Source of the DNA: Clostridiales bacterium
Lineage (GTDB): Bacteria > Bacillota > Clostridia > Christensenellales > SZUA-584
Assembly: GCA_029265435.1 (NCBI GenBank)
Contig: JAJUJH010000011.1
Coordinates: forward strand, 1-34,515
Direction: 5' to 3'
DNA: 34,515 bases
The translations under genes and the position numbers were made by a program. Shown one piece after another: positions 16,004 through 24,805 of this stretch (the stretch's first letter is position 1; each line of letters opens with the position of its first letter). The notes beneath the pieces are model-generated. The model made no database searches and was not told the origin of the DNA. It saw only the letters and a list, made by a program, of their open reading frames with translations.

Positions 16004-17002
16004 ATGAATAATTCGACGAATACCGCAAAAAAGTCTTCGATTATGGACTTTACAACCAAATGGGGAACGCTGTTAACCATTGCGGTGATGCTGGTTGTAT
16101 TCTCTTTGACAATGCCGACATTTATGACAGCTTCAAACATGATCACCATCATCAGAGCCGTCTGCATAGTGACCGTTATTGCTACGGGGATGACCATATC
16201 TTTAACCGTTAACGGCCTTGACTTGTCGGTGGGGTCTACGGCGACATTTGCGAACACGGTTTTAATGACATTTTTCGTGTGGTTTTCCTTCGGCAGCTCC
16301 ACGGGCGGCATGCTGCTGTCGATATTATTAACCATACTGATTTGCACAGTGATTGCCGGCATCAATGCCTTGCTGATTGTCAAGCTGAGAATTCCGGATA
16401 TGCTCGCGACATTGTCAACGATGTTCATGTTTGAAGGCGTGGCGATGACATACGCAGGCGGCGGCGCCATAAACGAAAACATGCTGCGGCCTGACGGGAC
16501 AACCGCCACAGGTGAGGTTCCGGATCTTTTCAGGGACATCGGCAAAGAACCTTGGATCATCATAGTGATGCTCGTGCTCGTATTCCTTGTATTCTTATTT
16601 TTGACTTATACCAAGCATGGCCGTTATATGTACGCTGTCGGCGGCAATCCCGAAGCGGCCAGACTCTCTGGTATTAATGTCAACAAGTACCGTGCGCTGG
16701 CCTATCTGATGTCAACGATACTCGCATCCATCGGCGGTATGCTGATCGGTGCGCGCGTTGGCAACGCACAAATCAACTCGGGCGCAGCCTATTTAATGGG
16801 ATCGGTTGCTGCGGCGCATATCGGTATGTCGGTGGCGGGAGCGGGTAAACCGAACGCACTTGGCACACTCGCCGGTGCAATATTGATCGGTGTTTTGGAG
16901 AACGGGCTTATCATGGCGTCTGTCCCGTATTATGCGGTCAACATCTTTAAAGGCGCTGTGCTCGCAATTGCGCTGGCTCTGAATTATGCCCGTAAAAAAT
17001 AA
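16004..17002 (+). CDS. Sugar ABC transporter permease (RbsC type)
   Basis: Inner-membrane channel of the importer, 332 residues, with about 8-10 hydrophobic segments and the family segment GLDLSVGSTATFANTV. NALLIVKLRIPDMLATLSTM and GRYMYAVGGNPEAARLSGI are also typical of BPD_transp_2 permeases. The start follows a GGGAGG site that overlaps the end of the ATPase gene. A single permease gene is present, so it probably acts as a homodimer. Confidence 0.92.
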   Translation: MNNSTNTAKKSSIMDFTTKWGTLLTIAVMLVVFSLTMPTFMTASNMITIIRAVCIVTVIATGMTISLTVNGLDLSVGSTATFANTVLMTFFVWFSFGSSTGGMLLSILLTILICTVIAGINALLIVKLRIPDMLATLSTMFMFEGVAMTYAGGGAINENMLRPDGTTATGEVPDLFRDIGKEPWIIIVMLVLVFLVFLFLTYTKHGRYMYAVGGNPEAARLSGINVNKYRALAYLMSTILASIGGMLIGARVGNAQINSGAAYLMGSVAAAHIGMSVAGAGKPNALGTLAGAILIGVLENGLIMASVPYYAVNIFKGAVLAIALALNYARKK

Positions 17003-17019
17003 GCTTGTGAGGTGCAATC

Positions 17020-18231
17020 ATGTCGCGTTTTGACAAATACTTTTTGATGAATGAATCGGACGTTATTGAATACGTCAAAGAGAAGCTTGATTTCTTTGAA
17101 GCCGGCGCCAACCTCACGGTCAAGGAAATCGGCGACGGCAATCTTAATTACGTTTTCCGTGTTGTTGAAGAGGGCACGGATAAATCTGTGATTATAAAGC
17201 AGGCTGGAGAAGCGCTTCGTATCTCCGCCGAAATGAAGGTGTCCACGGACAGAAACCGTATTGAAGCTGAAATACTGCAGATTCAGGATCGGTATGCGCC
17301 CGGCCTCGTACCGAAGATTTATAACTACGATACCGTTATGTGTGCATGTGCCATGGAGGACCTTTCGGATCATGAGCTGATGCGCTACGCGCTGATGAAG
17401 CATAAGATATTCCCTCGGTTTGCGGATGATATCTCCACATATCTCGTCAACACTCTGTTAAAAACATCGGATGTGGTGATGGATCACAAGGCGAAAAAGG
17501 CGTTGGTGAAAAGCTTTATTAATCCGGAACTCTGTGAAATCACGGAAGACCTCGTACTGACGGAACCCTATAATGACGTCAATAAACGGAATCTGGTTTT
17601 TGAGAAAAATGCCGATTTTGTGAAAGAGCAGCTTTATAACGACAAAGCGCTGCACCTTGAGGTTGCCAAAATCAAATTTGAATTTATGAATAACGCACAG
17701 GCGCTGATTCACGGCGATCTGCATACGGGTTCGATATTTGTGAAGGAAAACAGCACGCGTGTGTTTGACCCCGAGTTTGCGTTTTATGGACCGATGGGCT
17801 ACGACATCGGAAATGTAATGGCGAATCTCTTTTTTGCCTGGGACAACGGCAACGCGGCGGGTGCGTCAGCGTTCTGTGATTGGGTGCTCAAGGCTGCGGC
17901 GGACACCATCGATCTTTTCAACAAGAAGTTCCTTGAGTGTTTTGATGAATACGCTACGGATGTTATGGCGAAGACAGATGGATTCAAGCAGCATTATCTC
18001 AACACTGTGCTGTCAGACACCGCGGCATATGCAGGTACAGAGCTTATCCGAAGAACAGTCGGCATGGCGCAGGTGAAAGACGTGACAACGATAGCGGATG
18101 CAGAAAAAAGGGCATACGCTGAGCGCGTGAACATTCTTTGCGCGAAAGACTTCATTATGAACCGCAAGGCGTTTAAAACAGGCGCTGATTTTGTGGCAGC
18201 GCTGAAACGGGCTGCGCAGGCTGCCCAATAA
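17020..18231 (+). CDS. mtnK: 5-methylthioribose kinase family (possible 5-deoxyribose kinase)
   Basis: Phosphorylates the C1 hydroxyl of 5-methylthioribose, and in DHAP-shunt bacteria also 5-deoxyribose, using ATP. The 403-residue length matches MtnK. Motifs include the glycine-rich loop GDGNLNYVFRV, the Lys in SVIIKQAG, the catalytic loop LIHGDLHTGSI and the metal motif FDPEFAFYGPMGYDIGN, all diagnostic of MtnK within the aminoglycoside-phosphotransferase fold. It comes straight after the importer and 12 bases before the isomerase. No encapsulation peptide is visible, so it should act in the cytosol on sugar delivered by the ABC system. Which of the two sugars is physiological is not decided by sequence. 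Confidence 0.92.
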   Translation: MSRFDKYFLMNESDVIEYVKEKLDFFEAGANLTVKEIGDGNLNYVFRVVEEGTDKSVIIKQAGEALRISAEMKVSTDRNRIEAEILQIQDRYAPGLVPKIYNYDTVMCACAMEDLSDHELMRYALMKHKIFPRFADDISTYLVNTLLKTSDVVMDHKAKKALVKSFINPELCEITEDLVLTEPYNDVNKRNLVFEKNADFVKEQLYNDKALHLEVAKIKFEFMNNAQALIHGDLHTGSIFVKENSTRVFDPEFAFYGPMGYDIGNVMANLFFAWDNGNAAGASAFCDWVLKAAADTIDLFNKKFLECFDEYATDVMAKTDGFKQHYLNTVLSDTAAYAGTELIRRTVGMAQVKDVTTIADAEKRAYAERVNILCAKDFIMNRKAFKTGADFVAALKRAAQAAQ

Positions 18232-18243
18232 CGGGAGGATATC

Positions 18244-19326
18244 ATGGCGGAAAACATTATGAACTACGAGACAGTAACATTGAACGAGGAAAAGGCCACT
18301 CTGGATATCATCGATCAGACACAGCTCCCCAATCACGTGGAAATTCTGTCTTTGGCGGATATTAAGGATATTTGGGATGCCATTTACCTGCTAAAAGTTC
18401 GTGGGGCACCGGCAATCGGCGTTGCAGCGGCTATTGGATTATATGTTGTTGCAAAAGATATTGATGCGGACAGTTACGACGCCTTTTATGCGGAATTCAA
18501 GAAGGCAAAGGATTATCTCGCATCCGCACGGCCGACGGCTGTTAACCTTTTCTGGGCGCTCGACCGCATGGAAAACGTCGTGCTGATGAATAAAGATAAA
18601 GCTGTTTCTGATTTAAAACAGTTGCTTCACGATGAAGCGATCGCGATAAAAGAAGAGGATATTTGGGTTTGCAGGTCTATCGGAGAATATGGTCTATCTC
18701 TGATTAAAGACGGCGACGGGATATTAACACACTGCAATGCCGGACAATTGGCGACCGCAAAATACGGAACGGCTCTTGCGCCGATTCATCTTGGCGTCGA
18801 AAAGGGCTATAAATTTAAGGTATTTACGGACGAGACGCGTCCGCTGTTGCAGGGCGCACGGTTAAGCGCTTTTGAACTGTACTCCCACGGCATTGATACC
18901 ACGGTGATTTGTGACAATATGGCATCTCAAGTGATGAAGAACGGCTGGGTTCAGGCGGTTTTTGTCGGGTGCGACCGTGTGGCGGCCAACGGTGACGCTT
19001 GCAACAAGATCGGAACCTCGGGTGTTGCGATACTTGCAAAATACTATGGCATTCCGTTCTATGTCTGCGCGCCGACATCAACGATTGATATGGAAACAAA
19101 GCAAGGCGAGGATATTCCGATTGAGGAGCGTCCTGCGAAGGAAGTCACCGACATGTGGTACACAAAACGCATGGCTCCCGAAGGTGTGAATGTATACAAT
19201 CCCGCTTTCGATTTCGCAGATAACGAACTGATTACAGCAATCATTACGGAGTATGGTATTGCGCGCCCGCCGTACAAACAGAGCTTGAAGGAGATATTTG
19301 AAAGAAAGGCAAATGCACACAAATAG
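18244..19326 (+). CDS. mtnA: Methylthioribose-1-phosphate isomerase family (aldose-1-P isomerase)
   Basis: Converts 5-methylthioribose-1-P (or 5-deoxyribose-1-P) to the matching ribulose-1-P. The 360-residue protein shows all diagnostic motifs: [14 protein letters not shown], the catalytic cysteine in [28 protein letters not shown], and the catalytic Asp in [27 protein letters not shown], with the gene closely following the kinase. The product is the natural substrate of the class II aldolase at the start of the operon. The later genes of the classical methionine salvage pathway (mtnB, mtnW, mtnX, mtnD) are absent, which argues for the aldolase-based DHAP shunt instead. Confidence 0.93.
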   Translation: MAENIMNYETVTLNEEKATLDIIDQTQLPNHVEILSLADIKDIWDAIYLLKVRGAPAIGVAAAIGLYVVAKDIDADSYDAFYAEFKKAKDYLASARPTAVNLFWALDRMENVVLMNKDKAVSDLKQLLHDEAIAIKEEDIWVCRSIGEYGLSLIKDGDGILTHCNAGQLATAKYGTALAPIHLGVEKGYKFKVFTDETRPLLQGARLSAFELYSHGIDTTVICDNMASQVMKNGWVQAVFVGCDRVAANGDACNKIGTSGVAILAKYYGIPFYVCAPTSTIDMETKQGEDIPIEERPAKEVTDMWYTKRMAPEGVNVYNPAFDFADNELITAIITEYGIARPPYKQSLKEIFERKANAHK

Positions 19327-19332
19327 CTTGAT

Positions 19333-19371
19333 GCACCGCCGCGATCCGAATCATTCTGAACGCAGCGGTGC
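19333..19371 (+). promoter_or_regulatory. Stem-loop between the sugar-processing and BMC-core genes
   Basis: GCACCGC-C-GCG and CGC-A-GCGGTGC form a 10-bp stem with one mismatch around a 17-base loop, just after the isomerase stop and 12 bases before the pduL ATG. There is no T-run. It may separate mRNA stability of the two halves of the operon. Confidence 0.5.
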
Positions 19372-19383
19372 AATGAGGATGAT

Positions 19384-20214
19384 ATGGACGAAAGAGCTTT
19401 AAGGATAGCTGTGGAACGCGTTGTGTTGACGGAACTGGCGAAAAGCGGTGAACGGATCGTGCCGGTCAATTCTTCCAACAGGCACATTCATTTGAGCCAA
19501 AAGGATGTTGACGCGCTTTTCGGAACGGGCTATCAGCTTAAAAAAATGCGTGATCTCGCTCAGCCGGGACAATACGCATGTGAAGAGCATGTGACGCTTG
19601 AAACGCCAAAGGGTAAGCTGACGCTTCGGGTTGTCGGGCCGGTACGCAAAGAAACGCAGGTTGAGCTTTCTTTAACCGAGATGATTAAGCTTGGCATACC
19701 GCCTATGGTGCGCATGTCGGGCGATTCGGCCGGAACGCCGGGCGGTATTATCAGCAACGGAGACAGGAAGGTGACGCTGGAACGAGGCATAATGGTCGCG
19801 GCGCGTCATCTGCACATGACGGATGCGCAGGCGAAAGCATACGGGCTTCAAAACGGCGATACCGTATCGTTGCTTGCCGAGGGTATCCGCGAGACGGTAT
19901 TTAACAACGTGATTGTCCGGTGCGGTGAGGGGCACGAACTCGAAGCGCATATCGACAAGGACGAGGCCAATGCGGCGGGGCTGAAGGACGGTGCATTGTG
20001 CCGGATTTTCAAACAGACGCAGCAGCCTTCTTTGTTGTCACAATTTCAAACGAAGGCATTGACAGCAACAGATAAAAGGCAGCGCAGACTGATTACGGAA
20101 GATGATGTGAAGACGGCCCACGCCGAAGGGCGCACATCAATACCGCATGAAAAGGATGATATTATCACACCGCTTGCAAGAGATGCGGCATGGGAACTCG
20201 GCATAGAGCTTTGA
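19384..20214 (+). CDS. pduL: PduL-type phosphate propanoyl/acyltransferase with C-terminal extension
   Basis: BMC phosphotransacylase that converts acyl-CoA to acyl-phosphate and recycles CoA in the lumen. The two PduL domains are marked by the Zn histidines in SNRHIHLS and AARHLHMTD and by EAHIDKDEANAAG. The first ~18 residues (RALRIAVERVVLTEL) form an amphipathic helix like a PduL encapsulation peptide. The protein is 276 residues against about 210 for classical PduL. The extra C-terminus has LITEDDVKTAHAEG, then DDIITPLARDAAWELGI, a pattern I associate with the N-termini of EutQ/EutT-type proteins. First gene of the shell/core module. Confidence 0.93.
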   Translation: MDERALRIAVERVVLTELAKSGERIVPVNSSNRHIHLSQKDVDALFGTGYQLKKMRDLAQPGQYACEEHVTLETPKGKLTLRVVGPVRKETQVELSLTEMIKLGIPPMVRMSGDSAGTPGGIISNGDRKVTLERGIMVAARHLHMTDAQAKAYGLQNGDTVSLLAEGIRETVFNNVIVRCGEGHELEAHIDKDEANAAGLKDGALCRIFKQTQQPSLLSQFQTKALTATDKRQRRLITEDDVKTAHAEGRTSIPHEKDDIITPLARDAAWELGIEL

Positions 20215-20226
20215 TTAGGAGAAGGT

Positions 20227-20529
20227 ATGATTTTAGGCAGAGTCAAAGGAAACGTCGTCAGCACCACCAAATCGGATAAGCTCTCGGGGTACAAGCTGCT
20301 CATCGTTGTACCGATCAATATCGATACGTTTGAGGAACAGGGAGCGCCGATTGTCAGCGTGGATACGGTGGGCGCGGGCGAAGACGAGGTTGTGATGGTA
20401 GTGGGCGGAAGCTCGTCACGCCAAACGGCTGCCACTGAAGGACGCCCGGTGGATTCCACCATTGTCGCAATTATCGACAGCGTGGATTTTAAAGGCAAAC
20501 GAATATTCAGCAAGACTGAACAGGAATAA
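20227..20529 (+). CDS. BMC-P pentameric vertex protein 1 (EutN/CcmL family)
   Basis: Pentamer-forming shell protein that caps the vertices. The 100-residue protein has the family start (MILGRVKGNVVSTTKSD), the KLLIVVPIN strand and the DTVGAGEDEVVMVVGGSSSRQ region, closest in style to PduN/EutN. It lies between pduL and the aldehyde dehydrogenase. Two more, divergent BMC-P genes follow further down. Confidence 0.93.
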   Translation: MILGRVKGNVVSTTKSDKLSGYKLLIVVPINIDTFEEQGAPIVSVDTVGAGEDEVVMVVGGSSSRQTAATEGRPVDSTIVAIIDSVDFKGKRIFSKTEQE

Positions 20530-20542
20530 GGAGTAACTCGTT

Positions 20543-21988
20543 ATGGCAATGACAGAACAGCAGATTCGTCAGATCACCGAAGATATTGTCCGTGAGCTGT
20601 CAGGCAAATTGCATATCAATCCAGCGAACGCATCGACGTCTGCAAATCCCGTTCACATAGCGGGAGCCACATCACGCTGGCTGTGCGATACAGCTGAAGA
20701 AGCGGTGAGCAATGCCAAGGCCGCACAAAAGCAGCTGGCTGAAATGTCGCTCGAACAGCGCGGCGCGCTTATCGCAGCGATGCGAAAAGCGGGTATTGAT
20801 AATGCGGAGTACTTAGCAAAGCTCGCCAATGAGGAAACGGGCTACGGACGCGTGGCTGACAAGGTGGCAAAGAATCTGCTGGCGGCAAAAAAAACGCCGG
20901 GCATTGAGGATTTAAAAACAAACGCATTTACGGGCGACAACGGCATGACGATCATTGAGCAGGCGCCGTTTGGCGTGATCGGGTCCATCACACCTTCCAC
21001 GAATCCGACGTCCACGGTGATCAACAACAGCATCACAATGATCGCGGCAGGCAACGCCGTGGTGTTCAATCCGCATCCGGCCGCGAAGCATGCATCTCAG
21101 GAAGCAATGCGGCTCATGAACGAAGCGATCGTATCGGCAGGCGGCCCGGCCACACTGATTACAACTGTGAAAGAACCCACGCTTGAAAGCGGGCAAGCCA
21201 TAATGACGCATAAGGATATTCCGCTTCTGTCAATTACAGGCGGCGAAGCGGTTGTGGCAGTGGCGATGAAAACGGGAAAAAAAGTGATTGCCGCAGGTCC
21301 GGGGAATCCGCCCGTAATCGTAGACGATACGGCTGACATAAAAAATGCGGCGCAGAAGATCGTGGACGGTGCAAGCTTTGACAATAATGTGCTCTGTATC
21401 GCGGAAAAAGAAGTATTCGTTTTTGCATCTGTCGCGGATGAGCTGATGACTGAGATGGAAAAACACGGCGCTTACCGCATCAGAAACACGGACATCGAAA
21501 AGGTGCTTGCCACCACACTCATCAATAAGGACGGCAAATATGTGATCAATCGTCAATATGTCGGCCGCGATGCAGCCGTGATACTGCGCGACAGCGGTGT
21601 GGCTTTTACAGGCAATCCTCGGCTGATTATCGCGGAGGTGGATAAGAACCATCCATTCATCATGACGGAAATGCTGATGCCCGTGCTCGGTATCGTACGC
21701 GTGAGCTGCATTGAAGAAGCGGTGGAAGAAGCTTGCCGCGCAGAGCAGGATTGCAAACATTCTGCCATGATTCATTCGACGAATGTCCATCATCTTTCGC
21801 TCGCGGCGCGTCGGCTTAACACCACGATTTTTGTGAAAAATGCGTCTTCGCTCGCGGGCCTTGGTTTCGGCGGAGAAGGCTGCACCACGCTCACGATTGC
21901 GACCCCAACCGGTGAAGGCATCACGACGCCGCGGTCATTTACGCGCCAGCGGCGCTGTGTACTCGCGGGTGACTTTCGAATCGTTTAA
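20543..21988 (+). CDS. pduP: CoA-acylating aldehyde dehydrogenase (PduP/EutE type)
   Basis: Lumenal enzyme oxidising the aldehyde from the aldolase to acyl-CoA with NAD+. The 481-residue length fits PduP. The N-terminal helix (MTEQQIRQITEDIVRELSG) followed by a Ser/Ala/Asn linker is a textbook encapsulation peptide. NEETGYGRVADKVAKN, SITPSTNPTSTVINN and the active cysteine in FDNNVLCIAEKEVF are all present, as is the C-terminal GFGGEGCTTLTIATPTGEG. RBS AAGGAG. For acetaldehyde it yields acetyl-CoA; for methylthioacetaldehyde a methylthioacetyl-CoA, if that is accepted. Confidence 0.95.
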   Translation: MAMTEQQIRQITEDIVRELSGKLHINPANASTSANPVHIAGATSRWLCDTAEEAVSNAKAAQKQLAEMSLEQRGALIAAMRKAGIDNAEYLAKLANEETGYGRVADKVAKNLLAAKKTPGIEDLKTNAFTGDNGMTIIEQAPFGVIGSITPSTNPTSTVINNSITMIAAGNAVVFNPHPAAKHASQEAMRLMNEAIVSAGGPATLITTVKEPTLESGQAIMTHKDIPLLSITGGEAVVAVAMKTGKKVIAAGPGNPPVIVDDTADIKNAAQKIVDGASFDNNVLCIAEKEVFVFASVADELMTEMEKHGAYRIRNTDIEKVLATTLINKDGKYVINRQYVGRDAAVILRDSGVAFTGNPRLIIAEVDKNHPFIMTEMLMPVLGIVRVSCIEEAVEEACRAEQDCKHSAMIHSTNVHHLSLAARRLNTTIFVKNASSLAGLGFGGEGCTTLTIATPTGEGITTPRSFTRQRRCVLAGDFRIV

Positions 21989-22000
21989 AGGGAAACAGTG

Positions 22001-23320
22001 ATGGACATTGTTGAAAAGATAAAAAACGCGGGGGTTGTCGGCGCAGGCGGAGCGGGCTTTCCGACACATATAAAGCTTAGCTGCAAAGCGGCCGTTGTGA
22101 TTGCGAACGGTGCGGAATGCGAGCCGTTGCTGCGTGTGGATCAAACATTGATGCAAATGCAGGCCGAACGCATTATTGTCGGTTTGGAAACGGCAATGGC
22201 GGCGGTAAGCGCCAAGCTCGGTGTGATTACGACAAAATCACACTATCACGAGGCCGTCGAAGCGCTTAAGCGTGCGATTGGGGCAAAAAAGAATATCCGT
22301 CTGCATCTGATGAAGAGCTACTATCCAGCGGGAGATGAGAAGTCACTGATATATGATATCACGGGTCATGTGGTGCCGAGTGCAAAACTGCCGCAGGATG
22401 TGAACTGCGTGGTCGTGAATGTGGCGACACTGGTCAATATTGCCGATGCCTTGGAAGATCAACCGGTTGTTGATAAATACCTGACAATCGGCGGCGACGT
22501 TGAAAAACCGGTGACAGTACGTGTTCCGATAGGTATTCCGGCAAAGCAGCTTCTCAAATTGACGGGCTTTAAAGGCAGCGAACAGGATTATGCGATGATA
22601 ATCGGCGGCCCATGCATGGGCCGTATCGAGGAAAACTGGAATGTGCCGGTAACCAAAACCATGAGCGGCATTCTCGTTTTTAAACGGTCGCATCCGCTTG
22701 TTGTGCAACAGTCAATCCCGCTCTCGAAGCAGGCAAAGCTGGCCCAGGCCGTTTGCTGCCAGTGCAGCCAGTGTACGCAAATGTGCCCGCGCAATGCACT
22801 GGGACTGAACGTTCAGCCGCACAAGGTGATGAGAGCGGCGTCGACGGGCGATGCGCGGCTGATCGGCGATGTGAACGGTTTGCTGGCCTGTTCCGGCTGC
22901 GGTCTATGTACAAATTATGCATGTAACTTTGGGCTTCGGCCATCGGCGATGATGACGGCATTCAAGACGAAGATGCTGAAAGCGGGGGTACGTCCGCAAG
23001 CGGAAAAGCGAATTATACCCGATTCGGCGCTGGCCTTGAAGCGCGTGCCGACAGCCCGGCTGGTTGCGCGTATGGGGCTCAGTGACTATGATCTTCCTGC
23101 TCCGCTGATTGATAACGTGGTTTCGCCGAAGAGTGTAACCATACCAATGCAGATGCATGCGGGAAAACCCGCTGAAACGACGGTGGCTGTGGGCGATACT
23201 GTGGCGCGGGGCAGTTTGATCGGCAGAATACCCGAAAATGCAATAGGCGCGGCGGTACATGCAAGCATCAGCGGAACGGTCACAAAAATCGCAAACGGGT
23301 GCATTGAGATTAAGGCTTAG
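22001..23320 (+). CDS. pduS: PduS-type Fe-S flavoprotein (RnfC-like)
   Basis: Membrane-independent NADH-linked electron-transfer protein of BMCs, related to RnfC. The 439-residue protein starts with VVGAGGAGFPTHIKLS and NGAECEPLLRVDQ, as in the RnfC/NuoF-like domain. An SLBB-type region follows, then two [4Fe-4S] motifs (CQCSQCTQMCP of a CxxCxxCxxxCP pattern, and CSGCGLCTNYAC). The tail (residues about 365-440) is a lipoyl-like barrel sandwich. I use the ATG at 22001 rather than the GTG at 21998. With no cobalamin enzyme in the locus, a role in NADH reoxidation is likelier than cobalamin reduction. Immediately followed by the PduT-like shell gene. Confidence 0.92.
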   Translation: MDIVEKIKNAGVVGAGGAGFPTHIKLSCKAAVVIANGAECEPLLRVDQTLMQMQAERIIVGLETAMAAVSAKLGVITTKSHYHEAVEALKRAIGAKKNIRLHLMKSYYPAGDEKSLIYDITGHVVPSAKLPQDVNCVVVNVATLVNIADALEDQPVVDKYLTIGGDVEKPVTVRVPIGIPAKQLLKLTGFKGSEQDYAMIIGGPCMGRIEENWNVPVTKTMSGILVFKRSHPLVVQQSIPLSKQAKLAQAVCCQCSQCTQMCPRNALGLNVQPHKVMRAASTGDARLIGDVNGLLACSGCGLCTNYACNFGLRPSAMMTAFKTKMLKAGVRPQAEKRIIPDSALALKRVPTARLVARMGLSDYDLPAPLIDNVVSPKSVTIPMQMHAGKPAETTVAVGDTVARGSLIGRIPENAIGAAVHASISGTVTKIANGCIEIKA

Positions 23321-23333
23321 GAGGAACAGGCAA

Positions 23334-23879
23334 ATGAACGCACTTGGCATGGTCGAAGTGCTGAGTATCCCGGTTGGGGTTCTCGCAGGAGACGCAATGC
23401 TGAAAACCGCACAGGTGTCGCTCGTGACGGCGCAGACAGTATGCGCGGGGAAATATATTGTGATAGTAAGCGGAGATGTGGCAACTGTAAAGGCGGCTGT
23501 GGATGCCGGCGTGGAGATTGCAGAGACGACGCTTGTGGACAGTCTGATGATACCGAATGTGGATGATCGCGTGATTGCCGCGATGGCGGGCGCATGCGAA
23601 GCCGAGAATGTCCAGGCTGTGGGCATCATGGAAACCTTCTCGCTCGCATCGGCCGTTTATGCCGCAGACGCTGCGGTGAAAGCGGCGGCTGTTGAGCTTA
23701 TCGAGGTTCGTCTTGGACGCGGCATGGGGGGTAAATCGTTTGTGATTGTGACGGGTGATGTGGCGGCGGTGGAAGCCGCTGTAGCGGCAGCTGAATGCTG
23801 TGAACAAACGGAAGGCATGATGGCGAGATCCGTCGTGATACCTTCTCCTCATATGGATATGATCCGTGCACTGCTCTAG
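23334..23879 (+). CDS. pduT: BMC-T shell protein, PduT-like with putative pore Fe-S cysteine
   Basis: Trimeric tandem-domain shell protein of 181 residues; each half has a BMC fold (NALGMVEVLSIPVGVLAGDA and QAVGIMETFSLASAVYAADA). Cys37 in TAQTVCAGKYIV aligns with Cys38 of PduT (TICPGKY, from memory), which ligands a [4Fe-4S] cluster at the trimer pore. The ORF track starts upstream at 23259; the ATG at 23334 follows GGAGGAACA and begins the BMC domain. Next to pduS this suggests electron passage across the shell. It is the only BMC-T in the locus. Confidence 0.92.
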   Translation: MNALGMVEVLSIPVGVLAGDAMLKTAQVSLVTAQTVCAGKYIVIVSGDVATVKAAVDAGVEIAETTLVDSLMIPNVDDRVIAAMAGACEAENVQAVGIMETFSLASAVYAADAAVKAAAVELIEVRLGRGMGGKSFVIVTGDVAAVEAAVAAAECCEQTEGMMARSVVIPSPHMDMIRALL

Positions 23880-23905
23880 CGGGCCCGGAATGATCATATT
23901 AATGC

Positions 23906-23914
23906 TGGTACAAT
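23906..23914 (+). promoter_or_regulatory. Possible extended -10 promoter before the BMC-H genes
   Basis: TGGTACAAT fits an extended -10 (TGnTAnAAT) in the 63-base gap between pduT and the first BMC-H gene, the widest gap in the core module. No good -35 is visible. It could boost the hexamers, which are needed in large amounts. Confidence 0.3.
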
Positions 23915-23942
23915 ATTGAGAGGATTGCTAAGGAGACAAAAA

Positions 23943-24218
23943 ATGAAAGAAGCATTGGGAATGGTTGAAACAAAGGGGCTTGTGTGTGCGATTGAAGCGG
24001 CGGACGCCATGGTGAAAGCGGCCAATGTGACGCTGATCGGCAAAGAAATGATTGGATCGGGCCTTGTGACGGTGATGGTACGCGGGGATGTCGGCGCTGT
24101 GAAGGCATCTGTGGAAGCGGGTGCTGCGGCGGCAAAGCGCGTCGGCGAACTGGTTAGCGTGCATGTGATTCCGCGTCCGCACAGCGATGTGGAAAGCATC
24201 CTGCCCCAGAGCAAATAA
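23943..24218 (+). CDS. BMC-H hexameric shell protein 1 (PduA-like)
   Basis: Hexamer-forming facet protein, 91 residues, strongly PduA-like from end to end ([51 protein letters not shown]). The pore loop is canonical IGSG. The residue just before it, equivalent to pore-lining Lys37 of PduA, is Met here. The start ATG at 23943 follows AAGGAG; the track's TTG start adds nine unlikely residues. A near-identical paralogue lies 300 bases downstream. Confidence 0.95.
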   Translation: MKEALGMVETKGLVCAIEAADAMVKAANVTLIGKEMIGSGLVTVMVRGDVGAVKASVEAGAAAAKRVGELVSVHVIPRPHSDVESILPQSK

Positions 24219-24220
24219 TC

Positions 24221-24493
24221 ATGTTTATCGGCAGAATCGAAGGCACGGTCGTGTCAACAATCAAAGATCCTGCGCTTGTGGGTGTCAAGCTTTTGTTGGT
24301 ACGCCTGATAGAGAACGACAAGCCGACAAAATTGATTGTAGCGGGAGATGCGACACGGCAGGCTGGGCTAAATGATCTTGTCACGCTGATCAGCGCGAAA
24401 GAAGCTTCGCTGATGTTCCGAGGGATTTTACCGCCCTGCGATGTGGCGATTACGGGATTTATCGATGATTGCAATCTTGCACAAGAACATTAA
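24221..24493 (+). CDS. BMC-P pentameric vertex protein 2 (EutN/CcmL family)
   Basis: A 90-residue EutN/CcmL protein with the usual opening (MFIGRIEGTVVSTIKDPALVG), KLLLVRLI strand and GLNDLVTLISAKEAS segment. It starts two bases after the BMC-H1 stop. It differs clearly from the other two BMC-P proteins of the locus, so the vertices may be mixed or alternative. Confidence 0.92.
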   Translation: MFIGRIEGTVVSTIKDPALVGVKLLLVRLIENDKPTKLIVAGDATRQAGLNDLVTLISAKEASLMFRGILPPCDVAITGFIDDCNLAQEH

Positions 24494-24517
24494 CATTTCA
24501 TTGAGAGGAGTACACAC

Positions 24518-24796
24518 ATGGAAAAACAGGCATTGGGTATGGTTGAAACGAAAGGTCTTGTCGGCGCGATTGAAGCGGCAGATGCGATGGTGAAAGCGGC
24601 CAACGTCACACTGCTCGGCAAGGAGCGCATCGGTTCGGGTCTTGTGACAGTGATGGTGCGCGGGGATGTCGGCGCTGTGAAGGCATCTGTGGAAGCGGGT
24701 GCTGCGGCGGCAAAGCGCGTGGGCGAGTTGGTGAGTGTGCATGTGATTCCGAGACCGCATGAGGATGTTGAAAAAATACTGCCGTCTGTCGGCTAG
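24518..24796 (+). CDS. BMC-H hexameric shell protein 2 (PduA-like paralogue)
   Basis: A 92-residue PduA-like hexamer protein, differing from BMC-H1 at only about five positions between the shared ALGMVE start and the ILP near the end. The differences include the pore-edge residue: Arg here (GKERIGSG) against Met in BMC-H1 (GKEMIGSG). Long runs of identical nucleotides show recent duplication or gene conversion. RBS GAGAGGAG. Confidence 0.95.
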   Translation: MEKQALGMVETKGLVGAIEAADAMVKAANVTLLGKERIGSGLVTVMVRGDVGAVKASVEAGAAAAKRVGELVSVHVIPRPHEDVEKILPSVG

Positions 24797-24805
24797 GAGA
24801 CATCC

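Noticed and set aside
17020-19326. Classical methionine salvage pathway
   Set aside because: mtnK and mtnA are present but mtnB, mtnW/X, mtnD and a transaminase are not; the aldolase and BMC core fit the DHAP shunt better.
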